This document shows, one piece after another, positions 8,612-17,289 of a stretch of DNA of 64,000 nucleotides. The notes beneath the pieces are model-generated. The model made no database searches. It saw only the letters and a program-made list of their open reading frames with translations, and had not been told where the DNA came from. Position numbers and translations under genes: made by a program. The stretch spans positions 207,803 to 271,802 of the forward strand of contig CAWIAN010000009.1 of NCBI GenBank assembly GCA_963834135.1, in the 5' to 3' direction. Within the stretch, counting starts at the first letter, position 1. Every line of letters begins with the position of its first letter. The DNA comes from Bog-257 sp963834135 (lineage in GTDB: Bacteria > Acidobacteriota > Terriglobia > Terriglobales > Acidobacteriaceae).

Positions 8612-9511
8612 ATGAACCAATATTGTCGAGCGGACGTCCTTCGGATTTTGCACATCACGGCCAAGCAACTCCTTGGCTGGCAGCGTGCTGGACTTGCTCC
8701 CGTTTCCGAGACGTTCACCTTCTACGACCTCCTTCAGCTTAAAAAGATTCGCGACCTGCGCGCCAAGCGTGTACGTCCGGCCGTCATCCGCGAGTCGCTT
8801 CAGGCCATGCAGAAGCAGGTAGCCGGCATGGAGAATCCGCTGGTCGAGGCTAGCGCCTTTACTGTCGGATCGCGTATCGCCTACCGTCACGAAGGCCACT
8901 CGGTTGAGCCCATCGCCGGCCAGTTCATCATGGATTTCGGACCGGTTGGCACGGTGGTTTCCACCAGCACGGTCATTTCGAATAACAAGATCAAGCCCAT
9001 CGCCGACCTGGACAACCTTGCAGAACTCTTTACGCACGGTATCGCGATGGAAGAGCATCCGGCGACCCACGACGAGGCGATTCGCACTTATCTTCGCGTA
9101 CTGGAAGTCGAGCCACTGCACGCGGCTGCGCACATCAATCTCGGGACGCTGTATTACAACCGGCAGGACTTCGCTTCGGCGGAAAAACATTATCGCGCCG
9201 CAGTCGCAGCCGACCCGCGTTATGCGCTGGCTTATTTCGACCTGGGCAATGTGCTCGACGAAACGGGCAACGTGCAGGACGCAATCGCCGCCTATCGAAC
9301 TGCGATTCAACTGGCACCCACATACGCCGATGCTCATTACAATCTTGCGCTGGCTTTCGAACGCAAGGGCGAAGCTCGGCAGGCATTGCAGCACTGGAAG
9401 ACCTACCTCAAACTGGACAATACCGGGCCATGGGCCGTACATGCGCGCAACCAGGTAGCCCGCATCCTCGAAGCCGACAAGCTCAAGATCGTCTTCAAAA
9501 AAGCAACGTGA
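8612..9511 (+). CDS. MerR-type helix-turn-helix fused to tetratricopeptide repeats
   Basis: A 299-residue protein with two parts. Residues ~1-70 resemble a MerR-family winged helix: RADVLRILHITAKQLLGWQ, then TFYDLLQLKKIRDLRAKRV and a short coiled segment. Residues ~145-285 hold about three to four TPR units, for example AAAHINLGTLYYNRQDFASA, ALAYFDLGNVLDETGNVQ and ADAHYNLALAFERKGEAR. The linker (residues ~75-140) carries IAYRHEGHSVEPIAGQF. There is no signal peptide or membrane helix, so it is probably cytoplasmic. A DNA-binding head on a protein-interaction scaffold suggests a regulator whose activity depends on a partner. The target is unknown. Confidence 0.8.
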   Translation: MNQYCRADVLRILHITAKQLLGWQRAGLAPVSETFTFYDLLQLKKIRDLRAKRVRPAVIRESLQAMQKQVAGMENPLVEASAFTVGSRIAYRHEGHSVEPIAGQFIMDFGPVGTVVSTSTVISNNKIKPIADLDNLAELFTHGIAMEEHPATHDEAIRTYLRVLEVEPLHAAAHINLGTLYYNRQDFASAEKHYRAAVAADPRYALAYFDLGNVLDETGNVQDAIAAYRTAIQLAPTYADAHYNLALAFERKGEARQALQHWKTYLKLDNTGPWAVHARNQVARILEADKLKIVFKKAT

Positions 9512-9643
9512 CTTCGACGTAAACCCCGCAACTCCTTATCGATAAGCGTTGTACTTCCTTACCTCATGTTGCGTCTTTGCTGAGCCGACAAAAGCTCTGC
9601 AATTTGCATCCCACTATCCAGAACAGAATTCCAGTGAGGCAGC

Positions 9644-11545
9644 GTGGCAAGACTGAAACGCAAGGCTTATTTCAGCCGAGGCGGACTTATTGTTTTTTTC
9701 GCAATGTCGCTCGCAGTCGGGACGTGGGCGGCGCAAACACCGCCTTCCCAGAGCAGTCTGATCCTCGCCCATCTGAATCAGGCGATCAGTTGGTATCACC
9801 GGATTGCAGCCCTGGACATCGCCTCTGGCCAGCCCAGCGACACTCTCTACCTCGAGAATGCACGCAGCTCAGCGACGCAGGCGCTTCAACTAGCGTTTCA
9901 ATCTGCCACGGCACATGCGGCATTGCTGGCGCAACAAAAGAAGAGTGCAGGTAAAAGCGCGGATTCTACGGAAGCCACCCAGTCCGCGGATCAACAGCAA
10001 GGTATAGCCAAAGCTTTAACCGGCACTACGAATCGCATCGCCGACCTCCAGGCGCAGATTACCGACCTGAATACTCAGATCGCTAAGGCCAACAGCAAGA
10101 CGCGTCAGCCGTTGATCTCGCAGCGCGACGCACTGCAGGGCGAACTCGATCTCTACAAGACGATTCAGGATTCGTTACAGAGAATCGCAGCCGTCGCCAA
10201 CAACGAGAGTACCGGCAGCGGGCTGTCCTCTCAGATTGCCCAGCTCAAGCAGTCGGTACCGGAAGTGTTCGCATCGTCGAAAAAAGGGACGCAGGTCGTC
10301 CAGGCTTCGAGGTCCAATTCGGCGGACAATGCCGGACTGTTCAGACAAACGTCCATCCTGTTCGGCCAGATGCGCGACATGCACGAGATCGACCAGCTGA
10401 TGGACCAGACCAACCATTTGCGCACTACGGCCGACAAACTCGAAGCGCCTCTGCGGGACTCACTAAAAGGAATGTTGCAGCAGGGGCAGGACATCGTGAA
10501 CCGTCCCGACACGACAGACCCGGCAGCTACAGCCGCAACCCGGCGGGACTTTGCTGCGTTGACCGCGCAGTTCAAGGAAGTCGCCGACATCGCCGTGCCA
10601 CTGCGGCAGGAAGTCATCATCCTCGATCAATGCCACGGCGAACTGCTGGAGTGGCGCAACTCCATCAGCGCCGAATACAAACGTGTGTTGCGTTCGCTGC
10701 TGCTTCGCGTGGGCGGCATTCTGCTCGCGCTGGCGATTGTCTTCGGCTTGTCGCAGCTTTGGCGCCGTGCGACTTATCGTTACATCAAGGACGCGCGGCG
10801 GCGGCGCCAACTCACCCTGATACGCCGTTTCGTAATGGGCTTCCTCATGGCCCTCATCGTCGTCGGGGGCTTCATCACCGAGTTCAGCTCGCTCGCGACG
10901 TTCGCCGGATTTCTTACTGCCGGCATCGCCGTCGCGTTGCAGACGATCATTCTGTCGCTGGCGGCATACTTTTTCCTGGTGGGGCGCTACGGCGTCCGTA
11001 TCGGCGATCGCCTGACGGTCTCCGGCGTCACGGGTGATGTAGTGGAGGTCGGACTCGTCCGTCTTTACCTGATGGAGTTAGCCGGCACCGGTATCGATCT
11101 CTACCCCACCGGCCGCGTGGTCGTGTTCTCGAACTCGGTCATGTTCCAGGCAGCGCCGTTCTTTAAGCAATTGCCCGGCACCGCCTATGCCTGGCACGAG
11201 GTCGCCGTCACCGTTGCGCCCGACGCCGATTACGCCAAGGTTGAGCAGAAGTTGCTCGACGCCGTGAAGTCGGTGTACACAAGCTACGAGCACAGTATCG
11301 ACCGCCAGCACGCCTTGGTGGAGCGCATTCTCGACACATCCGTAGCCAGACCGGAACCCAAAGCGCAGCTGAATCTGATACCCACCGGGCTGGAGCTGAC
11401 CGTCCGCTATCCGGTCGAGATTCCGCACGCCGCCGATATCGACGACAAAGTAACGCGCAAGCTGATGGAAGTGGTAAACAACGATCCCGACCTGAAAGCT
11501 GGCGTTAAAGGGTCTCCGGAGCTGCGAGCGCCCATCAGGGCTTAG
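9644..11545 (+). CDS. MscS-family mechanosensitive ion channel with large periplasmic domain
   Basis: A 633-residue membrane protein starting at a GTG behind GAGGC. It has an N-terminal signal segment (GGLIVFFAMSLAVGTWAAQ), then about 300 residues of helical, coiled-coil-rich periplasmic sequence (LQAQITDLNTQIAKANSK). Transmembrane helices begin near residue 350 (LRVGGILLALAIVFGLSQLW, then GFLMALIVVGGFI and ATFAGFLTAGIAVALQTII). The pore-helix region is followed by the MscS beta-domain with RIGDRLTVSGVTGDVVEVG and a C-terminal alpha/beta part. Such channels release solutes on hypo-osmotic shock. A small membrane protein gene follows 77 bases later. Confidence 0.87.
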   Translation: MARLKRKAYFSRGGLIVFFAMSLAVGTWAAQTPPSQSSLILAHLNQAISWYHRIAALDIASGQPSDTLYLENARSSATQALQLAFQSATAHAALLAQQKKSAGKSADSTEATQSADQQQGIAKALTGTTNRIADLQAQITDLNTQIAKANSKTRQPLISQRDALQGELDLYKTIQDSLQRIAAVANNESTGSGLSSQIAQLKQSVPEVFASSKKGTQVVQASRSNSADNAGLFRQTSILFGQMRDMHEIDQLMDQTNHLRTTADKLEAPLRDSLKGMLQQGQDIVNRPDTTDPAATAATRRDFAALTAQFKEVADIAVPLRQEVIILDQCHGELLEWRNSISAEYKRVLRSLLLRVGGILLALAIVFGLSQLWRRATYRYIKDARRRRQLTLIRRFVMGFLMALIVVGGFITEFSSLATFAGFLTAGIAVALQTIILSLAAYFFLVGRYGVRIGDRLTVSGVTGDVVEVGLVRLYLMELAGTGIDLYPTGRVVVFSNSVMFQAAPFFKQLPGTAYAWHEVAVTVAPDADYAKVEQKLLDAVKSVYTSYEHSIDRQHALVERILDTSVARPEPKAQLNLIPTGLELTVRYPVEIPHAADIDDKVTRKLMEVVNNDPDLKAGVKGSPELRAPIRA

Positions 11546-11622
11546 GCCGATTACGATTGGCCTAAGCCGGAATCTGTGGGACCATTGCACCGCGCGACTG
11601 TCGACGCGACTTTGGAGGCCAA

Positions 11623-11892
11623 ATGAAATACCGGATTGCGATTTGGGCCGGTGTGGGCTTTCTTATTGCGGGCTTCTGGGCGATTTACTTCTTCCCGACG
11701 GCAGCGAACATCATTGCGAACCGACCTGCCGTGTGGGCAGTCGCTCGCCTCAGCTGTCCCGTTGTCTTCGCCAGCCTTCAATTTGGTTTCGGCGTTTCTA
11801 TCTACTGGACGTTGGTCGCGAATGCCCTGACCTATGCACTGATCGGTTTCCTCGTAGAGACCGTGCGTCACAGGATTCAAACCGCGGCGTAA
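11623..11892 (+). CDS. small membrane protein of unknown function
   Basis: An 89-residue protein with a good GGAGG ribosome-binding site four bases upstream of ATG. Three hydrophobic segments are visible: IWAGVGFLIAGFWAIYFF, VARLSCPVVFASLQFGFGV and the C-terminal WTLVANALTYALIGFLVE. No known domain is recognised. It lies 77 bases downstream of the MscS-like channel gene on the same strand and may be co-transcribed with it. Confidence 0.65.
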   Translation: MKYRIAIWAGVGFLIAGFWAIYFFPTAANIIANRPAVWAVARLSCPVVFASLQFGFGVSIYWTLVANALTYALIGFLVETVRHRIQTAA

Positions 11893-11918
11893 TCTATTTC
11901 CTTCTTTGAACTGCTTCC

Positions 11919-13013
11919 TTATTGCAATGGGCACGGTTTGATATCGCATTGAACGGTAACCACGAGCTTCGGAATTACATCGTCCGTCCAGCCGTTGCTC
12001 AGCAAACCGCGTACGCGCAATGCCTCTACAGTTGCTTGCAGCTTGCGCCTCTCGCTTTCGATGACCCTCGCCAGTTGACGTTCATAGGCTGCTTTGCTGG
12101 TGTAGACGATTCCGACAAACTCATCGGTTCTCCAGGCCATCTGATCATCGGGAACGCCCAGCCAGTAGGCCAGCAGGCGATGTCGCGTGAAGCGATTTAG
12201 CGGCTGAACGTAATGACAGGTGCCCCAGCCCCCACTCTCGTCGTGGCGCGAAGTCAGGATGCGGTCCCCGGCAAGATCCACCACCAAGGGACCCGTCCCG
12301 TTAGAGTTCTCCTCAAGCTCGTAACCATAGACCATCGGCCACCCGACCAGCGGCTTATAGCCGATGTTATCCCCGCAGACGGCGGGACTCACTTGCTCTG
12401 GAGGTTCGCCGTCCTTGCTGACCCGGATCCAGACGTCCACTTCCGACGCTGCCACCACATTGGCAACCAATCCGCGCGGTTCAAAACTCTCCGGATCGTA
12501 TCCCTCACTGTCACCGGGATCCTTGGCCAGCATCATGGTCGCGATCCGCGCCAGAATCGGACCACCCCACGTAGAACTTCTTCCCGCCGTCCATTCATCC
12601 AACGTCATTCTCGACTCCGACAGCGGTTGCCGACTGACGAGAATCGCCGCCTGTGCCGGATAGAACACCGTGACCGCATCGATAGCCTTCAATGGGACGA
12701 CAGCATTTTCTTGGATTAACGTGTCGAGTACTGCCTGCACCGCGCGACTGCTATCGGCCTGTGGGCCATCGCCGCTCGACTGTGGCGGCATCGTCCAACT
12801 CTCAAGCCATGCCGGCATCTCGGCGATGAGGGCGGCGTCATGATTTCTGCGCGTAAAATCCGCAGCCCATGCGATTAGGCGCGGATCCCCACTGTTCAAC
12901 CACTGATGTAACGTCGCCGTCTCTACCGGCATATCGGAAGTGATTGCTCGTTGCTGCGCCCAAGCCGTCGTCCCAATTAGAACGAGAAACAACAGCAGGC
13001 GTCGAGATTTCAT
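11919..13013 (-). CDS. secreted protein of unknown function
   Basis: A 364-residue protein with a signal peptide (MKSRRLLLFLVLIGTTAWAQ); the start at 13013 has GGAGCGG just upstream. The mature part contains many Trp residues, for example HQWLNSGDPRLIAWAADFT. A Cys pair occurs in the middle and at the C-terminus (SPAVCGDN, GTCHYV, VQCDIKPCPLQ), so disulfides are possible. I do not recognise a catalytic motif or family. It is convergent with the small membrane protein gene. Confidence 0.6.
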   Translation of the reverse strand: MKSRRLLLFLVLIGTTAWAQQRAITSDMPVETATLHQWLNSGDPRLIAWAADFTRRNHDAALIAEMPAWLESWTMPPQSSGDGPQADSSRAVQAVLDTLIQENAVVPLKAIDAVTVFYPAQAAILVSRQPLSESRMTLDEWTAGRSSTWGGPILARIATMMLAKDPGDSEGYDPESFEPRGLVANVVAASEVDVWIRVSKDGEPPEQVSPAVCGDNIGYKPLVGWPMVYGYELEENSNGTGPLVVDLAGDRILTSRHDESGGWGTCHYVQPLNRFTRHRLLAYWLGVPDDQMAWRTDEFVGIVYTSKAAYERQLARVIESERRKLQATVEALRVRGLLSNGWTDDVIPKLVVTVQCDIKPCPLQ

Positions 13014-13125
13014 TAGCCGCTCCAGGACCATTTCTCTACCCAGAAACCGAGACTCGACCCAAGAATCCGCTTTCGCAATGCTAAAATCAACGGTTTACTT
13101 ACTTTCTTCTTGAAGGATTGTAATC

Positions 13126-14295
13126 ATGTCAACCACGCAAGCCGCCAATCCTCCCGCCCCGCTTGTATCGCTTACCGAAGATGAGCAGCTCTTCCGCGAC
13201 ACGGTTCGCCAGTTCGCCGACGAAAGTGTCCGCCCGCACGTGAAGAAGATGGACGAGGAAGGCGTCTTCGAACACTCGCTGATCGACCAGTTCTTCGAGC
13301 TTGGCCTGATGGGCATCGAAGTTCCCGAGCAATATGGCGGCGGCAGCGGCACGTTCTTCGAGGCGATTCTCGCGGTGGAAGAACTGTCGCGCGTCGATCC
13401 CTCGGCCGGCGTCGTCGTCGATGTGCAGAACACGCTGGTCAACAACGCCCTGCTGCGCTGGACCACCGAAGACCAGAAGAAGCGCTACCTGCCGAAGATG
13501 TGCAAGGACACGGTCGGTGCTTATGCGCTCAGCGAAGCCAGTTCAGGCTCCGACGCTTTCGCCTTGCAGACCCGCGCCGAGTTGAAGGGCAGCGAATACG
13601 TGCTCAACGGACAGAAGCTGTGGATCACCAACGGCAAGGAGGCGGGCGTTTTCATTCTGCTGGCCACCGTCGATCCGTCTGCCGGATACAAAGGCATCAC
13701 GGCCTTCATCGTCGAGAAAATTTTCCCGGGCTTTACCGTCGGCAAGAAAGAAGACAAGCTCGGCATTCGCGCCTCCAGCACCTGCGAGCTGATTATGGAC
13801 GACTGCCGCGTGCCCAAGGACAATGTGCTGGGCGAGGTCGGCAAGGGCTACAAGATCGCGATCGAGACGCTGAACGAAGGCCGCATCGGTATCGGCGCGC
13901 AAATGCTCGGACTGGCGCGCGGAGCGTGGGAGTTCGCGGTCAAGTACGCGCAGGAGCGCAAGCAGTTCGGCCGCACCATCTCCGAGTTCCAGGGCATCCA
14001 GTTCCAGATCGCGCAGATGGCCACCGAGATCGAAGCTGCCCGCATGTTGCTGTACAACTGCGCTCGCATGAAAGACGCCGGCATGAGCTTCCTGAAGGAA
14101 GCTGCGATGACCAAGCTCTTCTGCTCGCAGGTGGCCGAGCGCGTCGCGTCGCTCTGCGTCGAGATCTACGGCGGCTACGGCTTCACGAAAGATTATCCGG
14201 TGGAGAAGTTCTTCCGCGACTCGAAGATCGGCAAGATCTACGAGGGCACCAGCAACATGCAACTGCAAACCATCGCCAAACTGGTGATGAAGTAA
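13126..14295 (+). CDS. acyl-CoA dehydrogenase
   Basis: A 389-residue FAD enzyme that oxidises acyl-CoA to 2-enoyl-CoA and passes electrons to ETF. Signature 1 is YALSEASSGSDAFA (residues ~126-139), signature 2 is the region KQFGRTISEFQGIQFQIA, and the catalytic Glu lies in KIYEGTSNMQ near the C-terminus. FAD/substrate-contact segments LWITNGKEAG and GYGFTKDYPVEKFFRD are intact. The full length matches short-chain and branched-chain dehydrogenases of the BCAD/SCAD group. No other beta-oxidation gene is adjacent. A strong hairpin terminator follows at 14371. Confidence 0.93.
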   Translation: MSTTQAANPPAPLVSLTEDEQLFRDTVRQFADESVRPHVKKMDEEGVFEHSLIDQFFELGLMGIEVPEQYGGGSGTFFEAILAVEELSRVDPSAGVVVDVQNTLVNNALLRWTTEDQKKRYLPKMCKDTVGAYALSEASSGSDAFALQTRAELKGSEYVLNGQKLWITNGKEAGVFILLATVDPSAGYKGITAFIVEKIFPGFTVGKKEDKLGIRASSTCELIMDDCRVPKDNVLGEVGKGYKIAIETLNEGRIGIGAQMLGLARGAWEFAVKYAQERKQFGRTISEFQGIQFQIAQMATEIEAARMLLYNCARMKDAGMSFLKEAAMTKLFCSQVAERVASLCVEIYGGYGFTKDYPVEKFFRDSKIGKIYEGTSNMQLQTIAKLVMK

Positions 14296-14297
14296 AA

Positions 14298-14342
14298 CAG
14301 TTGCCAGTGGTCGGTTGTCAGTTGTCAGTAACCAATCAGTAG
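14298..14342. repeat. degenerate tract of CAGTTG/GTCAGT words
   Basis: Short imperfect repetitions of CAGTTG, GTCAGTTGTCAGT and AATCAGT follow the acyl-CoA dehydrogenase stop. Similar tracts occur at 34053-34138, 36208-36243, 50693-50715 and 63535-63631, always between genes. They are not coding and have no clear hairpin. Confidence 0.5.
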
Positions 14343-14370
14343 CCGATGATCGGAAAGAAACAACAGGGTG

Positions 14371-14408
14371 CCCCGTTCAAGCCTCTTTTGCTTGAGCGGG
14401 GATTTTTA
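14371..14408 (+). terminator. intrinsic terminator, copy 1 of a repeated terminator
   Basis: CCCCGTTCAAGC and GCTTGAGCGGGG pair with one wobble around a short CTCTTTT loop, followed by ATTTTTA. It ends the acyl-CoA dehydrogenase transcript. An almost identical element stands at 15875-15911. The spacer 14296-14597 otherwise holds only the degenerate repeat tract and the leader of the next gene. Confidence 0.85.
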
Positions 14409-14597
14409 TTGCACGTCGAGCGGTAATCGGCGAAGAAATTCTCTCACCACCATACCTGCACTTTAGTTACCCATCGATCGTAACCAACGGTTTCAGCTAC
14501 CCTCGATTTTTCTAAGCCACATCCTTGGCCGGTGCTATCCTCACACCAATCCCAGTTCTTACCGTGCGTAGGACAAACCAACAGTGGAGTACCCGTC

Positions 14598-15809
14598 ATG
14601 CACGTGAGATCTCGCTCTTGCCTACTCCTTGCCAGCCTTTTGCTACTTGCGATTGCCGCCTCGGCCCAGGGCAATCCTTGTAGCGTACTCAGCATCGGAC
14701 CCGAAGGCAGCTTGAACGGCTTCGTGCCCTTCCCGGCCAGCAGTCTTTGGAACACCAACATCTCCAATGCTCCGGTCGACCCAAATTCCACAGCCATCAT
14801 CAGCTTCATCGGCAGCAGCACACCCTTGCACCCTGATTTCGGTTCCGGACTGTACCAGGGCCATACGTTCGGCATCCCCTACATTGTGGTACCTGTAGCT
14901 GAACCCTTCATCCAGCTCGGCTTTACGGCCTACGGCGCCGAAAGCGATCCTGGTCCGATGCCGATCCCGATGGACGCACCGATCGAGGGCTACCCGAATC
15001 CCACTGGGGATCGGCACGTCCTGATCGTCGATCGAGGAAATTGCTGGCTGTATGAACTCTACGGCGCCTACGAACAAGGGGCCGGATACTGGACCGCCGC
15101 TTCGGCCGCAGTGTGGGATCTCGAAGCCAATGAGCAGCGGCCTTACACCTGGACCTCGGCCGATGCCGCCGGACTGCCGATCTTCCCCGGCCTGGTTCGC
15201 TACGATGAGGTCGCGGCCGGCCAGATCAACCATGCCATCCGCATGACCTTGCAAAACAGCCTGCAGGCATTCACCCCGCCGGCCTCGCATTGGGCGGCGA
15301 CCTCTTCGAATCCCCTGGCTGCGCCCATGGGCATGCGAATGCGGCTGAAGGCGAGCTTCGACATCTCTGGCTACCCGCCGGAAGATCAGGTGATCCTGAC
15401 CGCCCTCAAGCAATACGGCGCCATCATGGCTGACAACGGGACTTCGATGTACATCGGCGGCACCACCGACTCGCGCTGGAACAACGATCACCTCGGCGAT
15501 CTGCGTGGAGTCACCGCCTCCGATTTCGAGGTGTTGCAGATCTCGCCGCTGTACACGCCGCAGAACGTTCCTACCGGCCCCAATCCGACGATCAACAGCT
15601 TTACCGCGACGTCCTCGGGCGGACGCGGACAGCCGGTAACGCTCAGTTGGACTGTGACAAACGGGGAGTACTACATTGTGTCACCTTCGCTGGGAGCAGT
15701 TCGCGGTAACAGCGTCGTAGTCAATCCCACACTCACGACCATCTACACCCTGTACGCGACCAATCAATATGGCCGCACCACCGCGACCGTCACGGTGCGA
15801 GTGCAGTAA
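14598..15809 (+). CDS. secreted protein with C-terminal Ig-like domain
   Basis: A 403-residue exported protein. The signal peptide is visible in CLLLASLLLLAIAASAQGNP. The start at 14598 is chosen because it puts the signal peptide first and has GGAG nine bases upstream. The central ~290 residues are rich in Pro, Gly and aromatic residues (NGFVPFPASSLWNTNIS, WAATSSNPLAAPMGMRM) and I recognise no catalytic family. The last ~75 residues match bacterial Ig/PKD-like beta-sandwich repeats (TINSFTATSSGG, VTLSWTV, TIYTLYATNQYG). It is probably a periplasmic or extracellular binding protein or a polysaccharide-active enzyme. Near-identical terminators flank the gene. Confidence 0.7.
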   Translation: MHVRSRSCLLLASLLLLAIAASAQGNPCSVLSIGPEGSLNGFVPFPASSLWNTNISNAPVDPNSTAIISFIGSSTPLHPDFGSGLYQGHTFGIPYIVVPVAEPFIQLGFTAYGAESDPGPMPIPMDAPIEGYPNPTGDRHVLIVDRGNCWLYELYGAYEQGAGYWTAASAAVWDLEANEQRPYTWTSADAAGLPIFPGLVRYDEVAAGQINHAIRMTLQNSLQAFTPPASHWAATSSNPLAAPMGMRMRLKASFDISGYPPEDQVILTALKQYGAIMADNGTSMYIGGTTDSRWNNDHLGDLRGVTASDFEVLQISPLYTPQNVPTGPNPTINSFTATSSGGRGQPVTLSWTVTNGEYYIVSPSLGAVRGNSVVVNPTLTTIYTLYATNQYGRTTATVTVRVQ

Positions 15810-15874
15810 GACAGTGGGCGGTGGATCGTTCCTGAGCCTGTCCAGTAGAGAGTTCGATAAACCAAGCGCGGGTG

Positions 15875-15911
15875 CCCCGTTCAAGCGTCTTTTGCTTGAG
15901 CGGGGATTTTC
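15875..15911 (+). terminator. intrinsic terminator, copy 2 of a repeated terminator
   Basis: CCCCGTTCAAGC...GCTTGAGCGGGG followed by ATTTTCT. It differs from the copy at 14371 by one base in the loop (GTCTTTT versus CTCTTTT) and in the downstream T-run. The shared core, including the preceding GGGTG, spans more than 30 bases. Confidence 0.85.
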
Positions 15912-15924
15912 TCCCTTCAACTAC

Positions 15925-16695
15925 CTACATCACCACGCCTTCCAGCGGAGAACTGGCGGTGGCATAGAGTTTCCTCGGCATGCGTCCGGCCAAATACGCC
16001 TGACGTCCGGCGATGACGGCGTTCCTCATCGCCTCGGCCATCAATACCGGTTCCTGAGCGCCGGCGATGCCGGTGTTCATCAGCACGCCATCGACGCCCA
16101 GCTCCATCGCAATTGCGGCATCGGAAGCCGTACCGACTCCTGCATCGACAATCAGCGGAACAGCGGTAATGATCTCGCGCAGGATGCGAATGCTAGCCTG
16201 ATTCTGCAATCCCAGACCGCTACCAATCGGCGCGCCCAGCGGCATCACGGCCGAAGCTCCGGCATCAACCAGGCGCTTGGCGACCACGACGTCATCAGAC
16301 GTATAGGGCAGCACAGTGAATCCCTCTTTCACCAACACGCGGGTAGCTTCGATCGTCGCCTGCACATCGGGAAACAGCGTCTGCTGATCGCCGATAACTT
16401 CGATCTTCACCCAGTCCGACAGGCCTACTTCGCGTCCCAGCCGCGCCGTGCGGATCGCCTCGTCGGCGGTGTAGCACCCGGCAGTGTTGGGCAGCAGAAA
16501 ATATTTTTTCGGATCGATGAAGTCGAGCAGCGACTCCTTGCTGCGATCGAGGTTCACGCGGCGAACCGCAACCGTGACCATTTCGGCGCCGCTGGCCTCG
16601 ATGGCGCGCGCGGTCTCCTGACCTGACTTGTACTTTCCCGTGCCCACGATTAGGCGCGAGCGGAACTGTCTGCCTGCAATAACGAATGAGTCCAT
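15925..16695 (-). CDS. thiG: thiazole synthase ThiG
   Basis: A 256-residue TIM-barrel enzyme that builds the thiazole phosphate of thiamin from deoxyxylulose phosphate, dehydroglycine and ThiS-thiocarboxylate. Family segments: SRLIVGTGKYKS at the N-terminus, LLPNTAGCYTADEAIRTARL, the Schiff-base Lys in WVKIEVIGD, and phosphate-binding loops MPLGAPIGSGLG and VDAGVGTASDAAIAMELG near the C-terminus. Start 16695 was chosen because family members begin just before the FxSRL segment. No thiS, thiE or thiC gene lies beside it, and I see no convincing TPP riboswitch upstream. Confidence 0.94.
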   Translation of the reverse strand: MDSFVIAGRQFRSRLIVGTGKYKSGQETARAIEASGAEMVTVAVRRVNLDRSKESLLDFIDPKKYFLLPNTAGCYTADEAIRTARLGREVGLSDWVKIEVIGDQQTLFPDVQATIEATRVLVKEGFTVLPYTSDDVVVAKRLVDAGASAVMPLGAPIGSGLGLQNQASIRILREIITAVPLIVDAGVGTASDAAIAMELGVDGVLMNTGIAGAQEPVLMAEAMRNAVIAGRQAYLAGRMPRKLYATASSPLEGVVM

Positions 16696-16753
16696 GCAGT
16701 TATTGTAAATCGCATGGCGGAAGAGGGGTCTGTGACAGTCAAACAATCATGGC

Positions 16754-16792
16754 GCCCACGCCTGTCGCACATGACATCGCGACAGGGTGGGC
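16754..16792. repeat. long inverted repeat between thiG and a Thr-rich protein gene
   Basis: GCCCAC-CCTGTCGC style arms (16754-16768 and 16779-16792) pair over 14 bases with a single bulge around a 10-base loop. No T-run follows on either strand, so it is not a typical intrinsic terminator. It may be a dispersed structural repeat or a 3'-end stabiliser of the minus-strand gene ending at 16803. Confidence 0.6.
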
Positions 16793-16802
16793 AAAATGGG
16801 CC

Positions 16803-17153
16803 CTACTGCTGAGGATTGGTGGTCGTCGTGGTGGTGGTCGAGTTGGACTGCGGCGCCGGAGTCGTTGTAGTCGTTGTCGAGCTGGAAGTCGGCGGCGGTG
16901 TGGTGGTGGTTGTGGTGGAGTCCGTCGTCGTCTTCTGGTGATGATGCTTGGTCTTGGTGGTTGTGTGCGTGGTCTGCGTGCTCTGCGGCTGGTCCTGCGA
17001 CGTGGTCGTGGTGGTGCTCTGCGTCTGAGGCGCCATCGTGTTGTCCTGCGAAGTCGTCGTCGTGGTGCTCTGGCTCTGGGCCATGGCGCTTAGTGAGAGC
17101 GCAGTCGCGAAAACGGCACCGGTCAGGAACGTTCCAAGTTTGTTAAATGCCAT
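16803..17153 (-). CDS. secreted threonine-rich low-complexity protein
   Basis: A 116-residue protein with a clear signal peptide (FLTGAVFATALSLSAMAQ). The rest consists almost wholly of Thr, Ser, Gln and Pro: blocks such as QSTTTTTSQD repeated twice, HHHQKTTTDSTTTTTTPPP, and a terminal STTTTTTTNPQQ. A basic, His-rich patch (KTKHHHQK) lies in the middle. There is no recognisable domain. Such sequences are usually disordered and could be O-glycosylated or a cell-wall/periplasmic spacer. Several long antisense frames exist here only because of the repetitive codons. Confidence 0.7.
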   Translation of the reverse strand: MAFNKLGTFLTGAVFATALSLSAMAQSQSTTTTTSQDNTMAPQTQSTTTTTSQDQPQSTQTTHTTTKTKHHHQKTTTDSTTTTTTPPPTSSSTTTTTTPAPQSNSTTTTTTTNPQQ

Positions 17154-17289
17154 CGTATTCTCCTTTGCAACGGATGAGAACTCGTCTCGTCCAGAGGTAT
17201 TTGGGATGCAGCTCTCAACTGGCGCGGATGTCTGTCGAAAACCGCTGGTGCGAAATCAGAGCTGCTGCGAGGAGAAAGAAGGGCAGAGA

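Noticed and set aside
16696..16802. Possible TPP riboswitch upstream of thiG
   Set aside because: The conserved CTGAGA and ACCTGATC-type cores are not visible; the dominant structure is a simple long inverted repeat.
16686..17146. Long plus-strand frames opposite the Thr-rich gene
   Set aside because: They are by-products of repetitive ACC/ACG codons: the translations are Arg/Gly or Ser/Trp low complexity, and the minus-strand frame has a proper signal peptide.
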